From the NCBI GenBank assembly GCA_946186535.1, contig CAMHNT010000012.1, forward strand, positions 1-16,410: 16,410 nt of DNA. Reading direction: 5' to 3'. This document shows, piece by piece, positions 7,186 through 14,109 of the stretch (the stretch's first letter is position 1; each line of letters opens with the position of its first letter). The notes beneath the pieces were generated by a model, which had not been told where the DNA came from, ran no database searches, and saw only the letters and a program-made list of their open reading frames with translations. A program made the translations under genes and the position numbers. Source of the stretch: an uncultured Clostridia bacterium (GTDB taxonomy: Bacteria > Bacillota > Clostridia > Oscillospirales > Acutalibacteraceae).

Positions 7186-9215
7186 CACCACGCCGCCCCC
7201 TTTCGTGCCGTTTTCTCTGCCATGACGGACATAAGCATTTCAGCGAGATTCTCAACGTCCTGCTGACTGTTGGCATTCATGCTTGCAACATCAATATTGA
7301 TAGTGTAGTAGATGTTCTGCGGCTCACTTGATTTGTTCAGCCTATCAGCCACCTTGTCAATCCACTCCGTGTTTTGTGACAGCGGTATAACGGCTTCGTC
7401 TCCTTGTCCTTCCAGCAATGCGACTTGTCCTCTTTTGAGAACACCGCCTTCTGCCAACATCGGGATAGAAGGTATCTGCGGAACGGGGATTTCCCCTATC
7501 CAGCTGAACGGTTTTAGCCCTGCTATATTGATATCTCTGATAGCTCGTAAAATGCCGTTTAGGCCGTCAAAAGGTACTTTAATGACCTGATTGATACCCC
7601 ATATAATGCCGTTGATAACGCTTGACAAGGCGTTCAAGATACTTTTGCCGATACTCCCAAACATCTCGCCAACCGGAGCAAAAATGTTCTTGACAGCATT
7701 CCATGCATCCCCGAAGCACTTTGAAAACCACTCACCGACAGACGAAAAGGCACTTTTTATGCCATCCCATACTTGAACGAAAAACCGTGCAACGTTGGCC
7801 GGAGTAAATATTTTCTTGATATTTTCCCACGCTTCGTAAAATTTCTTTCCCAAGTCAGTTCCGAAAGAAGCAAACTGCTGAAAGATTGCCGCTATAATTT
7901 GCGGTATAGCCTTGACTATGCCTTTTATAATAGCCGGTGCATCCTGTACCAATGCGGTAAACAATTTTATACCTGCATCAACAATCTTTGGAATTGATTG
8001 CAACAGCGCTTTTACAAGATTGTCAACGATTTTCGGCAGTGCTTCGATTATTTTCGGCAGTGCTTTCCAGATTCCGTCAATTAGAGCTATCGTCAAGTCA
8101 AGTGCAATCTCGACTATGCGTGTCAGAACTTCCGGCTCTGTTAGCATATCAATGATTTTCATGGCCGCTTCTACCACAAGTGGAATGAGTGCAGGCAGTT
8201 GATCTATAACTGATTCTATTACATCCATTATAGCCGTTAATGTGCTTGATATCACGTCAGACGATGACAACACGCTTACCAATTCAGGTATCGCACTTGA
8301 TATACCTTTTGCAAGTTCTTTGACGATGTTTGCACCCGATTTTGCCAAGTCCGGAAGTGCTTTGACAATTGATTTTACTGCGCCGCTGACAATAGCTGGT
8401 ATGCTCTCAGCGGCTTTTTGGACTATTTCTATTATAGCGTCCGCTGTTTGTTGGATTCCGCCCTCTAAGTCACCAGAAAGAGCGTTTGTAATGCCGCCCA
8501 TAGCTTTCGTGACAGATGGCAAAAAGTTTGAAACAATGTTTCTTTTGAATCCATCAATTGCCGTGTTCATATCCTGCAACTGGTCTTGATATGCCGCCGC
8601 CGCTTTGACAGCTTCATCTGACATTACGCCGCCAAGTTCATGCACTCTGTCACGCATTTTCTGCGTATCTTCGGCTGACGTGTTCAGCAAAGCCCCCAGC
8701 TCTGTAGCCCCACGTCCAAGCAAAGCACTTGCAATAGCCGTTCTTTGCGTGCCTTCTTCCATACTTTGCAAACCTTCGATCACACGGGAAAACAAGTCCT
8801 CTTTCGACAGGTTTGCAACCTCTTGCTCAGATATGCCAAGCGCTTGAAACGCTTCGTTTCCTTTCTGAGCTTGCATCGACAACGTTTTCATGGACGGCAG
8901 CAAAGAGCTGATTGAAGCACCGCTATGCTGTAAAACAGCATCCCATTCCTGATACGCTTCTGCTGAAATACCCATCTTTTGCGACATTTTGTCGATATTG
9001 TCGCCATATTCCGCAACTTGTCCGGTACTTTGCACCAGCGTTTTACCGACATTTACCGCCGCAGTTGCAACGGACGTAAAGGCTGAAATGCCAGCCTTCA
9101 TGAATCCGGCAACTTTCACAGAAAATCCTTTAGCAGCAGAAGCGGCACTGCTCAGCCCTTTTTCGTACTCGTTTTTGTCAAGTCGCAGAATGGCTGATAA
9201 ATTAAATACTTCCAC
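7185..9215 (-). CDS. Tape measure protein
   Basis: 676 residues, short for the class; it sets tail length and so suggests a short flexible tail. N-terminal 1-250 is helical (LRLDKNEYEKGLSSAASAAK start, typical of this family). Residues about 255-450 hold a run of hydrophobic helical repeats built around xxPxIIxx, for example IPAIVSG, ALPDLAKSG, LPKIIEALPKIVDNL, IPKIVDAG, IPQIIAAI. The C-terminus has the conserved LAEGGVLKRGQVALLEGQG then EAVIPL (from 587) seen in many Bacillota tape measures. The GTG start at 9215 is supported by a full GGAGGTGA site 6 bases upstream, which overlaps the stop of the frameshifted chaperone. No lysozyme or peptidase domain is fused to it. Confidence 0.95.
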   Translation of the reverse strand: MEVFNLSAILRLDKNEYEKGLSSAASAAKGFSVKVAGFMKAGISAFTSVATAAVNVGKTLVQSTGQVAEYGDNIDKMSQKMGISAEAYQEWDAVLQHSGASISSLLPSMKTLSMQAQKGNEAFQALGISEQEVANLSKEDLFSRVIEGLQSMEEGTQRTAIASALLGRGATELGALLNTSAEDTQKMRDRVHELGGVMSDEAVKAAAAYQDQLQDMNTAIDGFKRNIVSNFLPSVTKAMGGITNALSGDLEGGIQQTADAIIEIVQKAAESIPAIVSGAVKSIVKALPDLAKSGANIVKELAKGISSAIPELVSVLSSSDVISSTLTAIMDVIESVIDQLPALIPLVVEAAMKIIDMLTEPEVLTRIVEIALDLTIALIDGIWKALPKIIEALPKIVDNLVKALLQSIPKIVDAGIKLFTALVQDAPAIIKGIVKAIPQIIAAIFQQFASFGTDLGKKFYEAWENIKKIFTPANVARFFVQVWDGIKSAFSSVGEWFSKCFGDAWNAVKNIFAPVGEMFGSIGKSILNALSSVINGIIWGINQVIKVPFDGLNGILRAIRDINIAGLKPFSWIGEIPVPQIPSIPMLAEGGVLKRGQVALLEGQGDEAVIPLSQNTEWIDKVADRLNKSSEPQNIYYTINIDVASMNANSQQDVENLAEMLMSVMAEKTARKGAAW

Positions 9216-9221
9216 TCAATC

Positions 9222-9802
9222 TCACCTCCCCCAGTCAACTTTGGTTCCCATCTTTTTCGCCACTTCTTCGGCTACTTGCTCGCCCGTTCTCGTGTCGACT
9301 TCCTGCGGTTTCAGCAATTCAAGATACGGCTTTGTTATGCGCTTTCCTTCCGGCAATATGCGCAAGGATTCTGTCATCATGAGTCTGTAAACTTCTTCAC
9401 GGCGTATTTGCTCTGCTCGTGAAGAAACGTATTTAAGAAACGGCTTTAGCCCCCTGCGCCCTCTGTACTCGCCGTAACAAAGCCAGTATATGCTTACATA
9501 TTCGCCGCCATAGAGCCGAAAAAATCGGTGAAGTCTTTATTGCTCATCAAATCCGTAAACACGGCAAAGAAGCGGGGGAAAGCGTTTGCGGCGGTAACGG
9601 GAGAATCATCAATAGCGGATACCATCTCAAACGCCTCTTTTTTGTACTTCTTCATGATTTTACCGACAACAGACATTTTATTTTCTGCGCTGTCAAACTC
9701 CGACATCAACTCAGAATCAGAAATGATTGTGAAATACGGTGCAAGGATTTCTCCGGACTTTTCGATGGCTTCATCACCGGTGTAGTCTGATAACCTTTTC
9801 AT
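9222..9802 (-). CDS. Tail assembly chaperone, -1 frameshifted long form (gpGT-like)
   Basis: About 193 residues made by joining 95 codons of the short chaperone (9802 down to 9518) to a second reading frame (9518 down to 9222) after a -1 slip on TTTTTTC. The second frame has no start of its own but is open and clearly protein-like: RLYGGEYVSIYWLCYGEYRG after the slip, then REEVYRLMMTESLRILPEGK, and RTGEQVAEEVAKKMG near the end. This matches the lambda gpG/gpGT principle, in which the long form carries a domain that links the chaperone to the tape measure and tube protein. The stop overlaps the tape measure ribosome binding site, so the two are tightly coupled. The shifted part is not an independent gene. 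Confidence 0.85.
9494..9802 (-). CDS. Tail assembly chaperone, short form (gpG-like)
   Basis: 102 residues, acidic N-terminal half (YTGDEAIEKSGEILAPYF) followed by a basic helix (KIMKKYKKEAFEMVSA) and ending DFFGSMAANM. Size and position between the major tail protein and tape measure fit the short product of the tail assembly chaperone gene, which keeps the tape measure soluble and is not present in the finished virion. The start at 9802 is chosen because AGGAGAGG lies 7 bases upstream; the in-frame start at 9844 would run into the preceding gene. The slippery site is 8 codons before its stop. Confidence 0.88.
   Translation of the reverse strand: MKRLSDYTGDEAIEKSGEILAPYFTIISDSELMSEFDSAENKMSVVGKIMKKYKKEAFEMVSAIDDSPVTAANAFPRFFAVFTDLMSNKDFTDFFGSMAANM
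9518..9524 (-). promoter_or_regulatory. -1 ribosomal frameshift site TTTTTTC
   Basis: In the short chaperone frame the codons read GAT TTT TTC, giving the heptamer T TTT TTC of the X XXY YYZ type. Slipping back one base gives TTT TTT and then CGG CTC TAT in the second frame, which stays open to 9222. I see no strong pseudoknot downstream; only a weak 5-bp hairpin (ATATG, TAAG, CATAT) follows. Confidence 0.85.
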
Positions 9803-9824
9803 GCCATTTCCTCTCCTTTTACTT

Positions 9825-10643
9825 TTACGTTGCAGACGGTACAACCACCGTACAAGTGTCCGTATATGTCACGCCGCTAACCGTGATAGATGCCGTAATA
9901 ATCGTGTTTCCTGCGGCTACTGCTGTTACTGTGCCGCTCGATACAGTAGCAACGGATGAACTTCCACTTGACCATGTGACAGTAGCGGATTCAGGAACGG
10001 TTGTGGCTGTCAGCTTTGCTGTTTCTCCTGCTTCAACGGTGATGGAATGTGTATTCAGCAGCACGCCGCCATTTGCGCCGTCAGGTGTCAGGAAGTAGAC
10101 GTTGTACGGCTCATCGTCAAGGTTCTTTGCCGTATTGTGTGCAAGGAACTCAAAGCCAAGCTGTGCCTTGTTCTTGTCTGTCGTATTGACAGAAAAGCCG
10201 GAAGTGTTCAGGACACGCTTCATCTCAATAGCAATCATACCGCCTTCTCCGTAATCTGCCAATCCCCAGAGTTTTTCAATAAAATCCGCCGTTGTGATAT
10301 CTCTCTTCGGCGTGACTTTATTCCCGACAACAGTAGCAGCACCAATCAGCATTTTTGCAAGTGCCGGATTTACCGTCACCAGATTGCCGCTGAGTTTTGC
10401 TTCTCCGTCGTCTTTGCGCTTGAATTCGACGCAGTTTTTCGGGGCGTTGTCGATATCATCACCCATATCCGTGTATGTCGGTGTGTCGCTGAAATTCACG
10501 CCGCCTGTTGTGCTTGCAATAATCGTACTGCCAGCGATACCGGTGTTAAAGTTGAATGTTTCAGGGTTAAATTCTGTAACCAGCATGAAAACATTCATTG
10601 TAAGTTCATCCAACGTTGTTGGTTTAATCTTTTTAAATGACAT
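9825..10643 (-). CDS. Major tail (tube) protein with C-terminal BIG2 Ig-like domain
   Basis: 272 residues. Residues 1-190 are the tube-forming part: a Thr/Asp-rich beta pattern, KKIKPTTLDELTMN start, and conserved-looking AIEMKRVLNTSG and QLGFEFLAHNT stretches. Residues about 196-268 are a BIG2-type Ig-like domain (ITVEAGETAKLTATTVPESA, then VTWSSGSSSVATVSSG and VTAVAAGNTIITA), a fold often exposed on tail surfaces where it may touch carbohydrate. A strong GGAGGAG site precedes the ATG. By position and size this is the abundant tail tube protein; the Ig-like domain would decorate the tail rather than form the tube. Confidence 0.93.
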   Translation of the reverse strand: MSFKKIKPTTLDELTMNVFMLVTEFNPETFNFNTGIAGSTIIASTTGGVNFSDTPTYTDMGDDIDNAPKNCVEFKRKDDGEAKLSGNLVTVNPALAKMLIGAATVVGNKVTPKRDITTADFIEKLWGLADYGEGGMIAIEMKRVLNTSGFSVNTTDKNKAQLGFEFLAHNTAKNLDDEPYNVYFLTPDGANGGVLLNTHSITVEAGETAKLTATTVPESATVTWSSGSSSVATVSSGTVTAVAAGNTIITASITVSGVTYTDTCTVVVPSAT

Positions 10644-10654
10644 TTTTCTCCTCC

Positions 10655-11017
10655 TTAATCTATAAATTCAACAATAATGTTCAAAATTATTCTTCGTATT
10701 GTATCGTCTGACGGTTCACTCATTCTCTGCATCCATGGCTGTCCCATGCGTACCCACATCATACCACCATCATAACGAATATTTCTGCCGCCTCTTCCGA
10801 TATACTCGGCAATCCGTTGTTCTTTGGCTTGTATATCAGTCCATGAGCTTGACCTGTACCACAATGACGCTGTTTGAAAGAGAGTGTCGTTAAAATTTCC
10901 GCCAGATACTTCATAAGTGATATATGGTAATGTGGTATTGTCGGGAACACTTGTCTCGTCATATGCTTTTAAGTTGAAACCAGACCAAAAGGAATGTAAA
11001 GCCTGATACTTATTCAC
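10655..11017 (-). CDS. Tail completion / tail terminator-like protein
   Basis: 120 residues: NKYQALHSFWSGFNLKAYDE, PYITYEV, SLWYRSSSW, IAEYIGRGGRNI, MGQPWMQRMSEPSDDTIRRI. This agrees with the small minor capsid/tail completion proteins that cap the tail tube in Bacillota siphoviruses and lie directly before the major tail protein. The start at GTG 11017 overlaps the previous stop (GTGA) and has GAGGAG 11 bases upstream. The in-frame GTG at 11029 would sit right against that site, so it is less likely. The role is by family resemblance and position. Confidence 0.85.
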   Translation of the reverse strand: MNKYQALHSFWSGFNLKAYDETSVPDNTTLPYITYEVSGGNFNDTLFQTASLWYRSSSWTDIQAKEQRIAEYIGRGGRNIRYDGGMMWVRMGQPWMQRMSEPSDDTIRRIILNIIVEFID

Positions 11018-11361
11018 GTCAGTTTCCACTCCTCTGCACTATATTCACGCATATTCAGCCCTGCAGTATTCGGAGTTTTCATATCATCAGCATTATTTAT
11101 CAATCTGAATATTTTCTTGTCGTTCTCACGCCGAAGCACTGTATGAAAATCGAGGGCAATGTTTTTCTTCACAACAAAAGTGTATGAAGCAGTAACGCCC
11201 ATAGCCTGAGCGACTTTCATCTGTGTGCTATTGTCATATCTCATGATACCTTTTACCGTTGCTCCATCCGTCCATACAGTAATAATGCCACCGTATCCGT
11301 CATCTGTAACAGTTTTATTGACAACTGTAAAATCTTCATAAGCGTTTTCAAGAAGGCTCAT
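11014..11361 (-). CDS. Head-tail joining / head closure (stopper-like) protein
   Basis: 115 residues with a beta-barrel-like pattern: LENAYEDFTVVNKTVTDDGYGG, TVWTDGATVKGIMR, then a C-terminal FRLINNADDM. The opening and the internal 'DGYGG' turn are like phage head-tail adaptor/stopper proteins that plug the connector after packaging. The ATG overlaps the preceding stop (ATGA) and GGAGG lies 12 bases upstream. It sits between the connector and tail completion genes, which is the usual order. No distinctive catalytic motif; assignment is by fold-like pattern and position. Confidence 0.8.
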   Translation of the reverse strand: MSLLENAYEDFTVVNKTVTDDGYGGIITVWTDGATVKGIMRYDNSTQMKVAQAMGVTASYTFVVKKNIALDFHTVLRRENDKKIFRLINNADDMKTPNTAGLNMREYSAEEWKLT

Positions 11362-11807
11362 AATTCCATTAACCTCCTATATCTGTTTAGCCTTGAAGCG
11401 TATACGCTCTGCCATGTAGGAACGGTCGAACTTCTCGCATAACTGCCACCGCCTTTGCTGTAAGAATGTCCTCCAAAACTTTCAGAGTTAAACGGGGACA
11501 TAGCCACACTATCAGCCGCTCCGTTTGTTGCCTGCCAAGTAGAAATTTCTTGTACCAGCGCAAGAAAACTCATGGGTGGATACATTCTCCATATTGCACC
11601 GTGAAAACTTTCATCTGCAAGCTGCATTTCGGATACTTTATGCACGCCATCATTTTTCTTGCTTTTGACAATGCGGATATACTCACAATCGTTGAAATCA
11701 AAAGGCGGTGAAATAACACCGTCTGAAATTGTGAAGTCGCCGATGACTATATCATCAGCATTGCGCCAGAAATAATTTTTAATTTCAGCACAAATTTCAT
11801 CAAGCAT
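11358..11807 (-). CDS. Head-tail connector (gp6/gp15-like adaptor)
   Basis: 149 residues: an acidic N-terminal helix (DEICAEIKNYFW), a middle part with EYIRIVKSKKNDGVHKV, and a Gly/Ser-rich C-terminus (SFGGHSYSKGGGSYARSS) ending in basic SRLNRYRRL. Its size and place straight after the capsid gene fit the adaptor ring below the portal. The ATG at 11807 is preferred: GGCGGTGA lies 5 bases upstream, while the GTG at 11816 forms part of that site. The Gly-rich tail is a low-complexity linker and may hang free until assembly. The identification depends mainly on position, so it is moderately sure. Confidence 0.75.
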   Translation of the reverse strand: MLDEICAEIKNYFWRNADDIVIGDFTISDGVISPPFDFNDCEYIRIVKSKKNDGVHKVSEMQLADESFHGAIWRMYPPMSFLALVQEISTWQATNGAADSVAMSPFNSESFGGHSYSKGGGSYARSSTVPTWQSVYASRLNRYRRLMEL

Positions 11808-11830
11808 TATTTTCACCGCCTAACTTGTTA

Positions 11831-13162
11831 TCAACCTGTTGACTTAATTCTTGCAATCGGGATTGCTTTTGTCGGATAGTACACGCCGCCTGAAGATACA
11901 GCCAAATCCCAGTTTGTCGAAGTTGCAAACTGTGAATCAGTGGGGGAAGTCAGTGCAGTGTTGATAAAGCTGAATCCCTTAGGTGCGTAAAGTTTACGCT
12001 GTCTTGTAATAAGCTCATCATAACCGCCGCTGGCCTTCGGGTCTCTCCATACTTCGCTTGCAATCTTTGCGCCACAATCGCAATAATCAAAAGCGTCAGT
12101 ACCAAGGATGTAGGTGCTGTAAACATCTCCTGCTACTGCGGGAGTCGTATTGCTTACGGTACCCACAACAAGAGTACCACCAGAAGTTTTTGTTACAGTA
12201 ACAGTAAATCCGCCAGTAAGGCCATAGTAGCCACTATCCTCAGTTGCAATAAGAGTGCCGCTTGAATTGCTCCAAGTGAACTTGTTTACACTTGCATCCG
12301 TGCTTTCGTTAAGAGCCGCCGCAATAGCCGCTGCATTTCCGGTCGTGCTGTCAGTAGATAAGCTAAAATCTATACCTGCAATAAGTTCAACGTTGTTGAT
12401 CTTGATCTTATCGCCTGCAGTAGCTTTTGTGGTAATAGAAGCCTGATAAACGCCTGCAGTAGTTTCTGTTCTTTCTACAAGACTATCATCAATAATTACC
12501 GTTCTGCCGTTCCAGCTTGCAAGCTCTGAGTTGCGCTCAACGCCATCAGCATCGGTATACTTCCAATAGTCAAGCAGTTTCTGGTTCTCAAGATTTGTTG
12601 CGACCTGAGAATGCATAATCACAAGCTTGAACTGGTTCTTGTTCTCACCGGCGGCTTTCTGAATCGCATTATTCAACGATGTTGCCGATACGGTTGTTGT
12701 ACCTGCGCTTGTGATATCGTAAGTGTTGTTTGCGAATCTTGCAATTGCAAAAATACCCTTTAGAATATTGAGAACAGTTGTGTTATTCACATCATCCCAA
12801 TAGTCAGATACCTGTTTTGCGATCTCTTCCATGAAGTTCTTGCCTGTAATATCAGCTGTGAAATCATATTCTTTCCATGCTTTCGCACGGCCGGCAACTA
12901 CCATACCACGTGTGTAGGTATCAAGTCCTGAGCTTGTAATATTTGTGCTGCCGTCATAATTCAGCGCATCGCCGCCGATTCTTCCGACAATAGGCTCGGT
13001 GATATAGTTGCCGCCGACCTGATCTACAAGTCGTGCTTTAAGATCACCACGTGTGCGGAAAATACCAGCCTTTATAAAAGCATTAGTTTTCACTTTCGGC
13101 ACCGTTTCAAGATACTTCAAAAAAACTTCACCATTCCAGTTTTTGCTGTTAAAAATTCCCAT
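11831..13162 (-). CDS. Major capsid protein, HK97 fold, with an inserted domain
   Basis: 443 residues. The N-terminus (FNSKNWNGEVFLKYLETVPK) and core motifs VGGNYITEPIVGRIGGDALN, DTYTRGMVVAGRAKAW, YWDDVNN, and the later SEVWRDPKASGGYDELITR then YAPKGFSF, follow the HK97-fold coat proteins of Bacillota phages I recall. Residues about 231-347 look like an insertion between VIIDDSLVE and VYSTYILG, rich in Thr/Ser/Gly and beta-like, with IKINNVELIAGIDFSLSTD and AAAIAAALNES segments. It is longer than the roughly 330 residues expected without the insertion. There is no obvious N-terminal delta domain; the separate scaffold gene upstream agrees. GGAGGG 8 bases before the ATG supports the start. It lies second in the promoter-led capsid group. 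Confidence 0.92.
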   Translation of the reverse strand: MGIFNSKNWNGEVFLKYLETVPKVKTNAFIKAGIFRTRGDLKARLVDQVGGNYITEPIVGRIGGDALNYDGSTNITSSGLDTYTRGMVVAGRAKAWKEYDFTADITGKNFMEEIAKQVSDYWDDVNNTTVLNILKGIFAIARFANNTYDITSAGTTTVSATSLNNAIQKAAGENKNQFKLVIMHSQVATNLENQKLLDYWKYTDADGVERNSELASWNGRTVIIDDSLVERTETTAGVYQASITTKATAGDKIKINNVELIAGIDFSLSTDSTTGNAAAIAAALNESTDASVNKFTWSNSSGTLIATEDSGYYGLTGGFTVTVTKTSGGTLVVGTVSNTTPAVAGDVYSTYILGTDAFDYCDCGAKIASEVWRDPKASGGYDELITRQRKLYAPKGFSFINTALTSPTDSQFATSTNWDLAVSSGGVYYPTKAIPIARIKSTG

Positions 13163-13174
13163 AATTTAGCCCTC

Positions 13175-13759
13175 CTATGCTAAATAACTTTTTACCTCTT
13201 CGGGGTGCTCATTAGCATACTGCATCTGCTCCAAAAGTCCAAGTTTCAGAAATCTTTCTTTACCACTCATCACTCCATCTGGGGGCGTATCCGGTTTGGC
13301 ATATTCAGTCCCTGACTTGGGAATAAAATCTCCAAACATGGATCTAACGTCATTTTCAATGTCGTCCATGTTGGTTACTTTATCATTTACATCAAACTCA
13401 ACTTTGTCTACCTCTGCGATTTTTAGCAGTTTATCCAAAATTTTATCCGATATATTTGATCTTTTCATAACCTCTCGATAAACATCGGATTTTTTCTTGC
13501 GCGTTTCGGCTGCTGCAACAGTAGCTTTAAACTCCTCGAATTTCCCATGCTCAACATCGTACTTGTTTTTCCAGTTGTTGTTACTGTTTTTTAATTCGTC
13601 CAATTCCGTCTGAACGGATTCAAGTTTTGATGTGCTCTCTTTCAAAGCATCAAGCTCGCTTTTTAAACCAGAAACAACTTCAACATGCGCAGTCATGATT
13701 TCTTCTACTTTTTCAGAATCAATTCCCATGGCTGACAACATTTTTCTTGTAAACGCCAT
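13175..13759 (-). CDS. Capsid scaffold, phage minor structural protein GP20-like
   Basis: 194 residues, mostly charged and helical with a coiled coil from about 20 to 75 (VSGLKSELDALKESTSK, then QTELDELKNSNNNWKNKY). The C-terminal part ends in HPEEVKSYL. Size, charge and place directly before the major capsid gene fit the GP20-like scaffolds that fill the procapsid and leave before packaging. GGAGG about 8 bases upstream of the ATG supports the start. It is the first gene after a promoter, so scaffold and capsid can be made at high level together, separately from the upstream head genes. Confidence 0.9.
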   Translation of the reverse strand: MAFTRKMLSAMGIDSEKVEEIMTAHVEVVSGLKSELDALKESTSKLESVQTELDELKNSNNNWKNKYDVEHGKFEEFKATVAAAETRKKKSDVYREVMKRSNISDKILDKLLKIAEVDKVEFDVNDKVTNMDDIENDVRSMFGDFIPKSGTEYAKPDTPPDGVMSGKERFLKLGLLEQMQYANEHPEEVKSYLA

Positions 13760-13814
13760 TAAAAATCCTCCTTACTTCGTGCCATTACTTCGGCAATGGA
13801 TTTTATTTAATTTT

Positions 13815-13844
13815 ATTAAAACACACAAAGTATATTTATGTCAA
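13815..13844 (-). promoter_or_regulatory. Sigma70/SigA-type promoter for scaffold-capsid genes
   Basis: TTGACA (13844-13839, full match to the -35 consensus), 18 bp of AT-rich spacer, then TTTAAT (13820-13815, one mismatch to TATAAT). The start point would be near 13808, leaving a leader of about 48 bases. That leader carries a 5-bp hairpin (CCATT at 13799-13795 with AATGG at 13786-13782) and two CGAAGTAA copies, the second just before the GGAGG site. Confidence 0.75.
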
Positions 13845-13880
13845 TATATTTAATGTATTTAATAAAGATGTTCTTGTTTT

Positions 13881-14061
13881 ATTCTGTTGTATGCGTTCCA
13901 TTGTTCCATATTTAAAAAATAATGGAACAATGGAACGAACGCTATAACAACGGTTGTGGAACATTCAGTTGTATTGACGGAACAATTACTAAACGTTTTT
14001 CCGTTTTATTTTTTAAGTTGTTATTATATTGACACGTTTCATATTCGTTGTATTGTGGAAC
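13881..14061 (+). repeat. Three phased imperfect direct repeats ATTC(N)GTTGTATTG(N)GGAAC
   Basis: Copies begin at 13881 (ATTCTGTTGTATGCGTTCC), 13963 (ATTCAGTTGTATTGACGGAA) and 14043 (ATTCGTTGTATTGTGGAAC), with spacings of 82 and 80 bp. Each copy runs into a GTTCC or GGAAC element. Near-regular spacing suggests repeated protein binding or duplication of an older unit. Confidence 0.75.
13894..13937. repeat. 16-bp perfect inverted repeat built of doubled GTTCCAT
   Basis: CGTTCCATTGTTCCAT (13894-13909) and ATGGAACAATGGAACG (13922-13937) are exact inverses around a 12-base AT loop that can extend the stem by 4 more pairs past one bulge. There is no T-tract behind it, so it does not look like a terminator. 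Each arm itself holds two GTTCCA units 8 bp apart. Confidence 0.9.
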
Positions 14062-14069
14062 GCGTTCCA
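14056..14069. repeat. 14-bp perfect palindrome TGGAACGCGTTCCA
   Basis: A perfect dyad joining two of the recurrent hexamers, with an overlapping competing hairpin formed with the next TGGAAC (14077-14082). It looks like a dimeric protein site. A plus-strand promoter-like TTGACA/TATTGT pair (14029-14056) ends exactly where it begins. Confidence 0.8.
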
Positions 14070-14109
14070 TTATATATGGAACAAACAATAACTGTCATAC
14101 AACTTAAAA

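Larger units (their letters stand above)
13760..14109. other. 350-bp gene-free, AT-rich, repeat-rich interval inside the head module
   Basis: No open frame of note on either strand. One counted line (13801-13860) has 7 G/C in 60. It holds eight exact GTTCCA/TGGAAC hexamers between 13895 and 14082, three imperfect 20-bp direct repeats about 80 bp apart, a 16-bp inverted repeat, a 14-bp palindrome, and the promoter before the scaffold gene. No U-tract terminator is seen after the gp10-like gene. Confidence 0.85.

Noticed and set aside
7860..8450. Repeats within the tape measure gene as a DNA repeat array
   Set aside because: The similarity is at protein level (hydrophobic helices with xxPxII units) and is normal for tape measures; no exact long DNA repeats are evident.
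9222..9493. Separate small gene between the chaperone and tape measure
   Set aside because: The frame has no fitting start and ribosome binding site at its beginning and joins perfectly to the chaperone through TTTTTTC; the internal ATG pair lies in mid-domain.
13894..13937. Possible Rho-independent terminator after the gp10-like gene
   Set aside because: The stem is AT-rich and no T-tract follows it on either strand.
13881..14082. Possible CRISPR array
   Set aside because: Only three degenerate repeats, internal inverted repeats, long uneven spacers with further motif copies, and no cas genes.
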